In this document: in pieces, positions 46,600 to 58,679 of the stretch
Layout: each line of letters begins with the position of its first letter
Position numbering within the stretch: the stretch's first letter is position 1
Origin: Utricularia gibba
Taxonomy: Eukaryota; Streptophyta; Magnoliopsida; Lamiales; Lentibulariaceae
Reading direction: 5' to 3'
Length of the DNA stretch: 64,000 bases
NCBI GenBank assembly: GCA_002189035.1
Contig: NEEC01000019.1
Coordinates: forward strand, 124,001 to 188,000
Notes under the pieces: generated by a model
What the model was told of the DNA's origin: nothing
Seen by the model: the letters and a program-made list of their open reading frames with translations, nothing else
Databases searched by the model: none
Made by a program: the position numbers and the translations under genes

Positions 46600-47450
46600 A
46601 TACTGCTGGTTCTGGTTCTGGTTCTGGTTCTCCATTCCACTTCTATGTATTGTATGAACTGGCTCTGCAAACTTATAACATACACTGCCACCTACCAAAT
46701 GTAACCAATTCATGAAACAGGCCTCACACCACAAGCACAGGGATTGCCAAACCTCTGCAAGTGGCAAGAGTGTTGACGAGGTGGATATCATATGGATTCG
46801 ATACGATAATTTCATGACATCTTTGCAGAAGCTATACTAAATCTACTAAAAATTTCGCAAGTTTCATGCTTTTTGATTCAAAAGACGTTCCATCAATTCA
46901 TTCAGCTGAAATTTGGTTGGACTTCCGGTAAAACACTTTATTCTTTCACTAGGAAACATTCTTCTTTTGAAATCAGTAGAACAATTTCTGATGCAGTGAG
47001 GTACAGAAAATGAGCCAAGTAATCGTGTCAGAAAATTTTCTTCGCAGAATAGTATAGTTTTGCATGAAAATTTACAAAATGACTGTAATACATACAGGAC
47101 TGTGTATGTAACAGTATTGCACTCAAGGATATTCTTACCAAGTGTGATTTATTTATTTTTTATATTATATGAAATATTCAAAACAAACATAAAAATAATT
47201 TAATATTATTTCGATATGTTTTTTTATAGTATTTTTAAAACTTTAAAAAATTACAAATAAATTTTAATCTTTTCATATACTCGATTAAAATGAGTGAATG
47301 AGATCGAATAAAAAAATATTTATTTACCATATTGCAATCAAGGCAAAAATATAAATTTCTTGACACTCTATTACTATTTTAGAAAAAATACATTTAACAT
47401 CATAAAATTGACTAATTCTCTAATAAAAATACAGTATAAAAAATTATATA
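46600..47450. other. SMXL 3' region and AT-rich spacer
   Basis: After the stop codon, a short GGTTCT tandem run (about 46606-46630) and likely 3' UTR, then AT-rich DNA up to the Mutator-like element. No gene seen. Confidence 0.5.
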
Positions 47451-47460
47451 TTTTTAAAAA

Positions 47461-47590
47461 GGGCTAATTTCATAAAAGCTATTAAATATAACACACGTTT
47501 TTAGTTTTGCAATCCAATTTTTTTTGTTTCACTAAAGCCATTAAATATTTAAAACCATTTCATTATTAATTATAGTAAAAAAAACCGATT
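47461..47590 (+). repeat. MULE left terminal inverted repeat
   Basis: Pairs with about 55410-55542. Inner limit approximate. Confidence 0.7.
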
Positions 47591-50223
47591 TATTCAATTT
47601 GTCAAAACCGAGGGTTAGATCGGTTTAATCAATATAGAACTCAATTTATTATTTAAAAATAAACAATATTTTCCATTTTTTTTTCCACTCATTTCATTGC
47701 TTTTGCACAAGATTTTTTTCATTTAACTATGAAGAAGCGTGGCACTAAGAATGCCGAGGATTCAAAATGCAAGAGACAAGGGTCTTTAATGAAGGAAACG
47801 AGTATGTTATTAGCTAATGAAAGCGAAACTTTTATGTTCAAACTTCATGTTGATGGTAAAGTAGATCTTCAATCGAATTTTTACGTTAATGGAATTCAGC
47901 ATTTGGTGGGATTGTCTGATGTTTCTGAGTTTACATATAATATGCTTGCTAGGTTGGTTTCAGATTTGGGGATTTCTAGAAAAATTAGAGTTTTCATGAA
48001 ATGGGTAGACGTGAATGAAATTTTGTATAATTTGTTGGTTGATGATGATTACAAATATGTACAACAACGCCTACTTGAATTGGAACCAATTGAAATTTTT
48101 ATTGATATAGTAGATGAATGTGAAGCCGTTGATGAGGTTGGTAAATCTATGAATGGGAGATTATTAAATGATTTCTCAAATGATATCTCCAACTTGAGAG
48201 AAAATGCAGAAGTTGATGTTGTTTTTCACCAAATGTGGATAGATTTAGATGCAAATATTATTGCAAATGAAAATATATATGATGAGGTAAATGCTAATGT
48301 TAACTCAGAGTATAGTGATATAGAATTTTAGACTGATGAGATATATCAGTTTCAGAAGAATGAAGAGCTGATTTCTAACTACGGTAATCACAATATTGAG
48401 TTTGATGGACATGATGGGACCATTGCTGCAAAACTTGCACATGATAACTTGAACATGGAGGCAGATATGAATGCAGCTGAATCTGGAGATGATTTTGTGA
48501 GTATTAATGGATCAAGTGATGATGAAATTAGTAAGAATACACTTTATAATCCCAAGAGTGATGCTGATGATCCAAACTTAGTAAAGGGATTGGTATTTAA
48601 CAGTCTGAAGAAGCAAAATATGCAATTCAGATACATGGAATTCTACGTGGAAAAGACTTAATATTTAGAACTGATAAATCAAGAGTTATAGCTAAATGTA
48701 GAACATTAGGATGTGGATGGTACATTCATGTGTCCAAGACAAAGAATGATAAAGGTTGGATAGTTAAAAGTCATAATTCTGATCATCATGGATGTTCAAG
48801 AACTATAGAAAATTTGGGATTAAGAAATACTTATCTTGTGAAAAAATTCATTCATAAAATTATAGAAAATCAAAAAATTGGATTAAAAGAATTTAGGGCA
48901 CACATGGTCAAGATACTTCGAACAGATATTTTCAAGTCGAAGGCTTTTAGGACACGTAAGAAGGCAATGGAAATGTTGCATAAATTTGAAGCAGAGTAGT
49001 GGAACTTAATTCGAAGTTACTGTGCAGAGTTACGAAGAACAAATCCAGGTTCAACCATACATCTAAAAGTCTCTGATGATAAAAAACTAGAGGATCAAAA
49101 ATTCGTTATTTTGGCAGATTTGAGAGATAATTTCAAGGCAGGGTGTAGAAGAGTAGTTGAGTCGATGAGTGTTTTTTAAAAGGAGGTTTTAATGGTCAAT
49201 TACTCAGCTTTAGAGATAGATGCTAATTATGAAATATTTCCCATCGCATATTCAGTTGTTGAAATTGAAAATGTATACACATGGAAAGAATTTTTAAGAC
49301 TTTTGAAGGAGGATTTGGAAATTGTTGATGAGAAGGAATGAACATTTATTTTTGATAAGCAGAAGGGTTTGTTAGAAGCATTTGATGATCTACTGCTTGA
49401 TGTGTAAAATAGATTTTGTGTGTGTCATTTGCATAGTAACATGAAATTAGCTGGACATGGTGGTATCAAATTGAAAAATTTGTTATGGGCAACAGCTAAA
49501 GCCACGAAAAGAGAGGTTTTTCAAGCTCACATGGAAGAAATTAAAGCTACGGATTTAGAGGAATATAAGTGGTTGTTAAAGAGACCTACGCAACAATGGA
49601 GTAGAGCATTTTTCGTAACAAGCAATAAATATGATGCTCTACTTAATAATGCTTGTGAATGTTTCAACAGTGCAATACTTGAGATTAGAGAAAAACCCAT
49701 TATTGGTTTATTAGAAGGAATTAGAAATAATTTATTGGTAAGAGTTACTGCAAATTTGGATATTTCTAAAAAATGGACGGATGTAATTTGTCCAAGGATA
49801 AGGAAAAAGTTTGATAACATTATGGAGGAAGTAGGAGACATGATTGCCATAAAATCAGATAGAAATAATTACCAAGTAATGGGACCATATGAGCAACACA
49901 TGGTTGATATGGAACCCAAAATTTGTAGTTGTAGAAAATGGGAACTTAGGGCTCGTTTGGTATATAGGTATTTATTGGATATAGATTGGGTTAAAAAATA
50001 AACCTTCGTTTGGTTAACTAATTTTCACCTGTTTTTAAAATCTGAGTTTTGTTATTAAACTTGGGTTTTGGGTATTTTTGTAAACCCACCAAGAAGATGG
50101 GTTTTGTAAAAGTAAATAATAATAGTCTATTTTACCCTTCTACTTAATCAAAATTTTTACATGCGGATAAAATACTTCTCCTCTTTCATCTTCTTCAAAC
50201 AATTTGCTTGTGTTTTTAATAGG

Positions 50224-51151
50224 ATGGAGGCAGAGGGAGGTAGTAAAGGGAGGCGTAGGTGTTGGTCCATTCACGATGAGAAGATGCTAATCATCGCTTT
50301 GAAAGAAATCTCTTCTACCGGTTGGAAGTTGGAGAATGGCTTCAAGACAGGGTATTTGACTGAGTTAGAAAAAATTCTGAAACGACAGATTCCAAGTACA
50401 GATTTGAGGTCAAAGCCACATATAGAATCGAAAGTTCATGCTTGGAGAGCTATGTATGCAACACTGTCTACAATTCTATCAAGATCCGGTACTGGTTGGA
50501 ATGACTCTAGTCATCAAGTAGATGCTTCTGTTGAAATGTGGGATGAGTTAGAAAGGGTAATAATTCTGTCAATGTGTTTTTTGTACTTGTTTTTTTTTTT
50601 ATCTCAACATAGATTTTTTTGCATTGTAGACTATTGCAAATGCGAGCAAAGTGAGGGGTAAATCTTTTCCATTTTACTCAGATTGGTCAGATATTTTCGG
50701 AAAAGATCGAGCCACTGGAGAAAAGGGGATGGACTACCACACTGCTGCGGAAGTCATGGCAGCTTCATCAAACACATCTGATTTCAATGTGTTTATCGGT
50801 GAAGATCCAATATTACCGGATGAACCAATTTCTGGGTCAATTCGTAATGGAGATGGCTCTTCTACAGCATCAGAAGATCCAACACCACCATCTCGTAAAA
50901 GAAAATGTCGTTTAATTAGTCCAATGGAGAAGCTCATTGAAGTTATTAATGAAGGCTCCAAAGATCAAAAGGCACAATTTACCGAGGTATGTGCACGATT
51001 TGGAAAACGAATTGAATTTGAGAAAGATGAAAAGGAGGATGCAGTTCTTGGATTGATACTAGCAATGCCACTTCAAATGTCGTTGATGGAGCGTCATGAA
51101 GTAACAAAAGTAATTATGGAGGATCATAGGTCGTTGAAACCACGCCCGTAG
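50224..51151 (+). CDS. PIF/Harbinger ORF1: Myb/SANT-like DNA-binding protein
   Basis: Two exons, 50224-50556 and 50630-51151, give 284 residues. The start is the first ATG (MEAEGGSKGRRRCWS). Residues about 10-105 form a Myb/SANT-like (Myb_DNA-bind_3) domain with the pattern W-S-x-x-x-D-E-x-x-L-I and later KVHAWRAMYATLSTILSRSGTGWN, followed by DIFGKDRATGE. The middle is Ser/Pro-rich with a basic PPSRKRKCR, a possible nuclear signal, and the C-terminus is helical. In this superfamily ORF1 works with the transposase, binding element ends and aiding nuclear entry. Many host plant proteins share this domain, but the position inside the element assigns it here. Confidence 0.88.
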
Positions 51152-51617
51152 ACACATGCAGCAGTACCACAATGCCACACGGGCGTGGTTTATGCATAAA
51201 CCATGCCCATGTGGCATTCGATGAACTCATGAAGTACTTGGTTAACGACATCAATCACTTTGTTGTAAAAAGGCATTAATGAGGCTACTTTTGATCGACG
51301 CACGAAATAGAAAAACTAAAAATGTGAAAACCATTTAAATCATGAAGTATGGCACTAAAAGCTAACTTCCTCCTAGTGAATGCATTTGTTTTATCCGATA
51401 ACCAGAAAATAGGATTAGGAAGGGTTGAACATTAAAATAAAAAAATAAAAGCCTGAGTTAATAAACAGTTATACATCATCATCATCCTGAAATACATAAT
51501 GATCATAAATGAAGTCTGTTGCAAGCAAACTAGGAAGGAGCATTGATGTTACACTAGACATGAACGATAGGCTATTACACTAGACATGGAGATAAACCTA
51601 GAAATTAAGACATTACT

Positions 51618-52984
51618 TCACTGATGCCATTGATTGTACCAAGTCATTGCCAATGAATCTCGCCACTGCATCCAAGCATTACTCGAGTCCAATGTATCTA
51701 TGTAGTCATCATCTCCTTGTAATGTGTTGTCTACATAACTTTGTTGCAATAAACTTTCAAGAGGATCATCCGGATCAGTGATTCGAATAAAGTTGTGGAG
51801 AAGTGCACATGCCAAAATAATGAAACTGAGTATATCCATATTGTAAAAGCAACTATCTCGTAGAATCCCCCAACGTATTTTAAGTAAACCAAAAGTTCTC
51901 TCAATTATATTCCTCGCTTTGGAGTGTCTCAAGTTAAATAATTCTCTTGAATTTTGAGGTGCTAAGTTACCGTTGCCCCATTCTTTCAAGTGATATCGAA
52001 CTCCACGATAGGGTGTAAGAAATCCTTCACAATTCATATAACCATTATCACATAGATAATAATTTCCTGAAATAATTTGATAAACCAATTAAAAAATTAA
52101 ATGAAGCTATTATGATCTCAATGGGCTGAAATACTTCATATAATAACAATGAATAAGAATATACCTCGAGGAACATGAAATCCATTGTTCCTTGTTAGAG
52201 CATCTCGTAAAACTTTGCTATCTGCAGCTGATCCTTCCCATCCAGATAACACGTATACAAATCTCATGTGTATATCACACACTTCAAGTACATTTAAACA
52301 AGTGTATCCTTTTCTACAACGATATTGGCCTTGTTCATCAACACGCACTTTTGCCTGAATGTATGTTCCATCCAAAGCTCCAAGACATCCCTGCCATTAA
52401 GAAAAAAAATGAAGAACCACATATAATTCAAATAAAAACACCTGGATGCTCACCACAAAATATTTCCAAGGAGTTTCTTCAAAATTTGTTGTCACTAGTG
52501 TAGGTTTCATGAGTAGGATGGGGTGTAGCTTTATTATAGTCCTCAAAACCTCATGAAAGTATTTATGTATTGTGTGCTTCGATCTAATGAAATCATGAGA
52601 TTGAATGCGTACCTTCTTATGATGAGATAAAACTCCCAAAAAAATAGATACTTTCTCAAGTATAGACACATGCCTTGAATTCATTAAACCACCAGCATTT
52701 TCCAACAAACTACACAATCTACCGAAGGCATTTCTAGTCATTCGCAAATTATCCAAACAAGCAAAATCACTATAACCAATAAGATGCTGAAGATGCCAAG
52801 ACTGCATATTCATTCTACCAATCATGGAGTACTTTTGTTTTTTACTTTTCTGATTTTGTTTAGCTTGCTCTAGCAAAAGAGCAAGTAATAGGCACAACCA
52901 AATGAATTGTGAAAAAATGGCTTGTTGAAGAACAAGGAACATCATGAATTCTAAAAACTCATCCATCCTACAACAAAAGCCCAT
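51618..52984 (-). CDS. PIF/Harbinger DDE transposase (HARBI1-like)
   Basis: Three exons, 52984-52454, 52390-52165 and 52066-51618, join in phase to 401 residues with no stop. The N-terminal helical region has RMTRNAFGRLCSLL and HTIHKYFHEVLRTIIKLHP. The catalytic DDE domain has GCLGALDGTYI (Asp184), CDNGY (Asp259) and ARNIIERTFGLLKIRWGIL (Glu308), plus the conserved WEGSAADSKVL (Asp234). The C-terminal ACALLHNFI is also typical. Such enzymes cut at element ends and insert into TTA/TAA sites. The first ATG (52984) lies 18 bases upstream of a second (52966); either may be used. The element appears to retain everything needed to encode its own transposition proteins. Confidence 0.9.
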
Positions 52985-53869
52985 TCAAATACAGAATATG
53001 GTTAGAAAATAAAAAAAACATTTCATGCTTGAATTACCCACATAACATTGAAATGAAATCACGAGCAAGAACTCATCAGGAGCGTTGGGACTTGAACCGT
53101 AAAGAACTCGAGCAGTTTTCTTGCTAGAAAATTCAACTTGAATAGCGTTTTAGGGGAACTTCAATGGCACTAGTCTGCGTAGAGGGAATAGCAATTTTCT
53201 CTCAAGGAACACAAGACTCAGATTTGGGGAAAAGTAATTATATCAATTAATAAGGGTATAATGGTAAAATCTCATTAAAACCAGAATTTTAACATATCCA
53301 ACCAAACACACCTTTTATTATCTCTTGTAAAATAAACTATCACGAAACTAATTAAACCCATCCATGATGGTTTTATTTTACCTAGTTTCTAAAAGCACCC
53401 TAATACTAAAACATCATACCAAATGAGCCCTTAGGGGAATCCCATGTAAGCTACTGTTGCTGTAATGTGGGCAAGGAAAGAAAAACCTGAAAACTATATT
53501 CATGAGTGTTATGTTGTTGAAACTTATATCCGTTGCTATACTCTTGCTGTGATGGGAATAACAAGTTCAATTTTTTGGTCAAAAGTTGATATTCCTTCCC
53601 CAATCCCACCCAAATATGAGAGAAGGTAGGTCGTCCTAAAAAATTGTGAAAAAGGCAACTAAATGAGTCACCACCTGCACACAAGAATACCAATAGATTT
53701 GTTGGCATGATTAGGATGAATAATTAGTATAGCATATGCAAACAATGAGGTCATAGTGCCAAGACTTGCAAATATACAGGCACAAAGCTAGCTGAAAGTG
53801 TTCAAAAAAGAGTTAAGCAGGTATTTATTAAATTCTATTGTTTCATAAAATTTTTTTTTTATCAATTTT

Positions 53870-54930
53870 ACTCAATCATATTTGTAATAAACCTTTTGTG
53901 TGATTAGATCTCAGGTTGCAAAACAAAGTCTCAATTAATAGTTGATGATTCAAGTCATATCGCAAGGGAAATTATCCCAATTATCCCAAGTGCTATTACA
54001 CAAGAAATTCAGGTGATGGTAAATTTCGAATTTAACTAAATTTTCATTAAAATCTGAATATGTTTGTCATACTATGATTTTTTAGGCCAATAATTGTGTG
54101 AATAACTCTTCACAACAACCTCTTATCATTACTCAAAGTGGGTCTGAAGTTATTCCAAGTGGAACAGTGAAAACAAATCAGGTTGTTATTTAATCTATGT
54201 TGTTTATATGTGTATTTACATATATTTTATTATATATATTGATAATTAGGCAAAAACGACCATGCAAAATGCTGAGTACACGGGGAACAGGTGGAGGCAT
54301 AGTTCAAAATGAATGGAATAGAAAACATCATGAAAAGGTATAGTTGGGTGTTTACACAATGGAGAATTTAGAGGTAAAATATCGAAGTGAGATTTATATT
54401 TGATTGCTGTTAAATTTTATTGAAAGATTTAAAGTTTAATAGTAATTGAAAGAATATATCAAAGTTTAATGTACAAATGTGATCTACATGAAGTTTCTTT
54501 TTACTCCATTTTTTACTGGTTTCAAAGATTATCTAGAACTGAAACATTTGATTTTAAAATAAAGATGAAAATGCTCTATCGTCACCATTTTATATTAGAG
54601 TCGTCTTTAGTATATAATGTTGAAAGAATGAGTAGTATTGATGATAGTACTTTTTTGGTTGCATTTTTTGCAGACCAAGCTACAATTGCTATATAAGAAA
54701 AAGAAGGGAACCTCTTCAAGCACAACAATGTTTCAGGTTTGTGACAATTATTGATGTTAATGCTAATTCAAGCTTTTCCATAACCAATTATTTTTTTTGT
54801 AGATATCACAAACTATGACACCTATAAATGTACCTATCATTATCAAAAGAGGTCAAAATTTCATCACCCTTTCAAACTTGAAAAATTCAGTGAATGTTTT
54901 CCATGCCAAAGATGATGGTAATTAAACATA
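53870..54930 (+). pseudogene. possible 3' exons of the MULE gene
   Basis: Several short open pieces between AG and GT sites (about 53908-54015, 54086-54182, 54250-54310, 54800-54920) are Ser/Thr/Gln/Ile-rich and would extend the transposase C-terminus past the zinc knuckle. No domain recognised; inference from position only. Confidence 0.3.
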
Positions 54931-55375
54931 TGATTAAGTAATATTACTTATGTTGTTTACTAACTTTTGTAACAATGGTAATTATATTGCCATATGTATG
55001 CTTTTTATTTGATTGCTCATACTCTTATTTCAAGGTATTTGAATGATATATTTTGCTGCATTAGGAAAATATTTAATATAATGCTTATTATAAAAAGTAA
55101 TTTTAGACATATCCAATGTTTTATGCTATTTTTTAAAATTTTGAGCTTATAATTCAAGTATCAGGTGGTAAAAATAAAAAAGAAAAACATGTTATTCTAT
55201 TTTTAAAAAGTTGACCTTTTTTGATTTTGTAAAAATTTAATCGATTTTGATATTTTAATGGCATTAGTGAAATGATTAATTGGTTTTAATGAAATAAAAT
55301 AACTTTGGTGTCACTAATGAAAATCAGACATATGTTCAAGGGCTTTAACGTAAATTTATTATTAAACTGATCTTA

Positions 55376-55403
55376 TTTAAACTGATCTTATTGCCGGTCT
55401 AAT
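55376..55403 (+). repeat. 15-bp tandem repeat, two copies
   Basis: AAACTGATCTTATT occurs twice in a row, close to the inner edge of the MULE right inverted repeat. Confidence 0.8.
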
Positions 55404-55409
55404 GACATA

Positions 55410-55542
55410 AAAATCCGATTTTTATGGATTAGTTATAATTGAAACGGTTCATATATATTTAATGGTTTTAGTGAAACAAAAAAAATCCGATGGGAAAACT
55501 GAAAATGTGTGTTATGTTTAATTGCTTTAATGAAATTTTCCC
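55410..55542 (-). repeat. MULE right terminal inverted repeat
   Basis: Reverse complement of the left repeat at 47461-47590 with roughly one difference in five by eye. Confidence 0.7.
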
Positions 55543-55552
55543 TTTTTAAAAA

Positions 55553-57087
55553 TACTCATTATCATTTATGAATTTAAACAAAAAAATATGGAATAAATTC
55601 CCTTAAATGGAGAAGTAGATTAGTGCGATGGTCTAGATTATCATTTATGAATGTTAACGAGGATTTAGATGATTGTGAAACATATGTTAAAGAATATCTA
55701 CCTACTTGATTTGTAGGGATTATAGAAGGTGATAGCATACTCATGTATGATGGATGTCAAAATATTAAGCTTTGATCGGTATGAACGTCACTATGTAGGA
55801 GATTTATATATCGTCTTGTGTTCACTACACCTGGAAGGCATCGAGTTGGAGTATGATGCCTTCATGTCGATTGACTATCATCATGCATGTGGGTCAATAA
55901 ATCTTTTAAATGATGATGCGCGTGAAATGCATGTGTCTGTTTTTGGTCGAGATGCTTCTAGGTCTTGTGTAAACACGTCATCAAAATCATATGCTTGTGA
56001 TCGATGATCACATCTCCTTGAAGTTTGATATCAACTGCACCCTTTGTCATATGGTGGTAGGTCATCCAACTTTGGTTTGAAGATAGAATGGATATATAGA
56101 AAGGATAAATGATATTGCATCCTAATGTTTTCCATCCTGTGAAGGATGGGCTTGTGCTACGTATGTGTTCATCAATGCAAAAATCTTAACATAGCTTCTA
56201 TCCCATAGGTTTATGAAAAAATGATGGCATGCCAATGAATTTGAATGTTATAAAAAGTAGCTTCTATGCGTGATAACATAAATATATGGGGAGTTGTCAA
56301 ATACTACATTCACATTCATTATTCTTGACATATGTTTCCATCAAGAACATGAATTATATAATTTTCTCAAGTCATATGTATGCAATGCGATAAAAGGCTT
56401 TTTCTTTGTTATGATGCTTGGTTGTATGAATTATTCACTCTATGATGATATGATATTCATTGTGCATATCTTTGACCATACTTTTTTTTTATTCACACCC
56501 CTTTTCAAATATGAACCATATACCGATACATATTTAATAATTTATGCATTAATTGTCAAAAAGACAACCTACATGCTTTATATTAAATATTTATTATCAT
56601 AATAGTGTACTTGGGAAATGATAATAAATGATATTACATAAAATATAGTTTTTTATAATAGATGAAGATGCAACATACTCAGTTCTTCCTTAATTATAAA
56701 ATAGCGTTCGATTTTCTCATCATTTTCAAAAAGGAAGTCATACGCCATTTGACATCATGATCAAATTTCTTCAATCGCATGATTCTAAGTGTTTTCTGTG
56801 TTGCATATGTTACCTTATATATTCAAGCAACATTCACATTTACTTATTTAAGAAAACAAATCCAATCATTACTATATTCTTTTAGGAAAGATGCATACAC
56901 AATGGGAAAAACACAACTATTTACATAAATTATAGCACACATGTTGGTGTATGTGTTCTAGAGACAATCAACTCATTGGCAAATCTGAACATGATCATTC
57001 ATGTCTATCATGAATAATTTTGAAAACATGATTTTATTAGTCTTAGTTTGGACTTGAGGACAAGTCTGGTGTTATTGTAGCATAGTG
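55553..57087. other. intergenic or old repeat DNA
   Basis: A 92-codon open frame at 55729-56007 has no recognisable domain. Near 57050-57066 the text TTGGACTTGAGGACAAGTC resembles a string common near the 3' end of plant Ty3/gypsy internal regions, so element A may have inserted in an older retroelement. Nothing firmer seen. Confidence 0.35.
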
Positions 57088-58480
57088 TGATAACCCATGA
57101 ATTTTCCTATTATTAGAGTAAGAAAATTATGCTTTTGAATCATGTTTTAAGTGTTTATCTTATAGTTTTTAGTATTTTTACAAAATTTTAGAACATAATG
57201 TGATTTTATGTGTTAATGGGATAATTCCTTTGATTTAGCCCATCCCATGTTATTCACATTTTGTCTAGTCCAGCAGCAAAGTTCTAAAATCAGGGAGGAG
57301 ACATGAATTTCGTGCATGTAGAGATTTGGAAGAATGGGCAGCATTAAAAGAGGAGACATAATGCACTGTTCAGCCGTCCACAGTCTGCAGGTTTAGGCCA
57401 AGAACAGTACAGATGTCAGGAACAGTAGATTGATTTTGAAAAATGGAAAAAAGATGTGAAGATATTTTTGGAGGAGGGAGAAGGAAGAGAAGATGGGCAG
57501 ACCCGAGAAGGGGGCTTCTTCCCCAACGCGAAAAACACCAACCAGAAGGGGGGAAGAAGGCCTCCATCTTCAAGAACAGCACTAGAGCCCAGTCTAGCGC
57601 TACTGTTCCGGGCTATGAACAGTAGCAACCAGGCGAAAAAATTAATCTTTACTTGCTTCCAGTTTTCTGAACATTTCTAGTTTTTGTACTAGACTAGCTT
57701 ACAATGTTTCTGTTATTTTTGCCAGCTTATATGAATGAAATCGTGTTTTATTTCCCAAGCATGAGTGGCTAAAGTCTTGGATGCGTTAAGGTGAAGTGGC
57801 GTGGTGTGTGTTTAGGGTTGATGATGAAATTTATGTGTATTCCTTGACTCTTGTTTCTAACAAACCATGGGTAGACCTAAGGAGGGAAACAAGTAGTTCA
57901 CAACTTAGATGCTTGGTTTAGAGGTAGACCAACAAACCAAGACGGGAGTAGTCGGTGTTAGTCCAGGGTAGAACCAGTAGAACCGGGTAGACCTAGTTCT
58001 ATATGCCTTGCATATAGATAGACCTAATTGCAATGTTGGTTATGATATTGAGGACTAGCTTAGCCAAAAATATGATGAATGACCTTGGTAGACTTAGGTT
58101 ATTTGAAGTTGTGAGTGTAGGAAGATAGTAAATTAAGTTAGGAATCTTAGCATAATACTACCCGTAGATCCTTAAGGCGTCCTCGTGTTATTCTAACTTA
58201 GAACTAGTACCTGTCACTTTAGCGTTGAAACCTGATATTGCTTAACTATCTTGTTTACTGAACTTGTTTACCACTGTTAGTCCGAGCTTAGACCAAGACT
58301 TACTGTTATCCGAAATTATGCATGTAGTAAAACACTTGGCAAGTACAAGCTCTTCGTGATCGACCTCGATATCCACTATAAAGTTTTCTAAATTTGTATT
58401 TTGTGTAGATTAGGGATTATAAATTTATTTGATAACAAAATTTCTATTATTGCAACGACATTAGGAATTCTCGTTTATCA
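57088..58480 (+). mobile_element. element A: 5' LTR (Ty3/gypsy type)
   Basis: Begins TGATAACCC and ends TTTATCA, followed directly by a primer site and gag, so it is the 5' LTR of element A (1393 bp). Its right half carries a cluster of GGTAGACCTA-like motifs (57869-58095). The preceding five bases, TAGTG, are the predicted target duplication. The 3' LTR is not in the window. Confidence 0.88.
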
Positions 58481-58483
58481 AAT

Positions 58484-58501
58484 TGACGCCGTTGCCGGGG
58501 A
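58484..58501 (+). other. element A primer-binding site (tRNA-Asp type)
   Basis: TGACGCCGTTGCCGGGGA, one mismatch to the complement of the plant tRNA-Asp 3' end (TGGCGCCGTTGCCGGGGA), three bases after the LTR. Confidence 0.85.
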
Positions 58502-58679
58502 GCGGTGTTCAATTGTTTTGTGTTTTTAGTTGATGCATTGGTGTTCCTTTGGTGCAGGGAATTTCGATTTCAAGCTTGAGGTCGAGAGGGCTACTTGAGG
58601 GAACCGCAAAAAAAAAGAAAAAATCAAGGGAGGTGGTCAAGCTGAGGAAAATCCTTACCGTAATCACCCAAATCTGAAA

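Larger units (their letters stand above)
49949..53430. mobile_element. PIF/Harbinger DNA transposon, apparently intact, nested in the MULE
   Basis: Ends GGGCTCGTTTGGTAT and ATACCAAATGAGCCC are inverted repeats matching at 14 of 15 positions, flanked by TTA on both sides (49946-49948, 53431-53433). The 3482-bp element has the two-gene layout of the group: a Myb/SANT-type ORF1 on plus and a DDE transposase on minus, convergent. Both read through without stops after simple introns. Removing the element restores continuous SWIM-domain codons in the host MULE, which fixes the borders exactly. Confidence 0.93.
47729..53820 (+). pseudogene. MuDR-type transposase, broken by stops and by a transposon in its SWIM domain
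   Basis: Pieces in order. An N-terminal acidic part (47729-48331) ends in a stop. Linker text with another stop at 48659-48661 precedes a MuDR DNA-binding region (about 48640-48999, CRTLGCGWYIHVSK). The DDE region (49000-49420) has FPIAYSVVEIEN and FDKQKGLLEAF but several stops. The C-terminal catalytic helix region (49420-49945) leads into the SWIM zinc finger CSCRKWEL, cut at 49948 by the PIF/Harbinger element. After 53433 the text resumes as RGIPCK, then is frame-shifted where the SWIM His should be. The following frame gives the family's C-terminal block (AVMWARKEKPENYIHECY) and, in another frame, a CCHC zinc-knuckle remnant (about 53720-53790). Not functional. Confidence 0.85.
47461..55542 (+). 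mobile_element. Mutator-like element (MULE) with long inverted repeats, hosting a PIF/Harbinger insertion
   Basis: The left end (from GGGCTAATTTCAT) and the reverse complement of the right end (GGGAAAATTTCAT) stay alignable for at least 100 bases, sharing blocks such as ATAACACAC and TTTTTTTTGTTTCACTAAA. The 10-bp TTTTTAAAAA lies on both sides (47451-47460, 55543-55552), matching the 9-11 bp duplications of Mutator elements; because it is palindromic it could alternatively be part of the inverted repeat. Total 8.08 kb, of which 3.48 kb is the later PIF/Harbinger element. The transposase is degraded. Confidence 0.85.

Noticed and set aside
55729-56007. 92-codon open frame
   Set aside because: No recognisable domain, no splice context and surrounded by repeat-like DNA; not supported as a gene.
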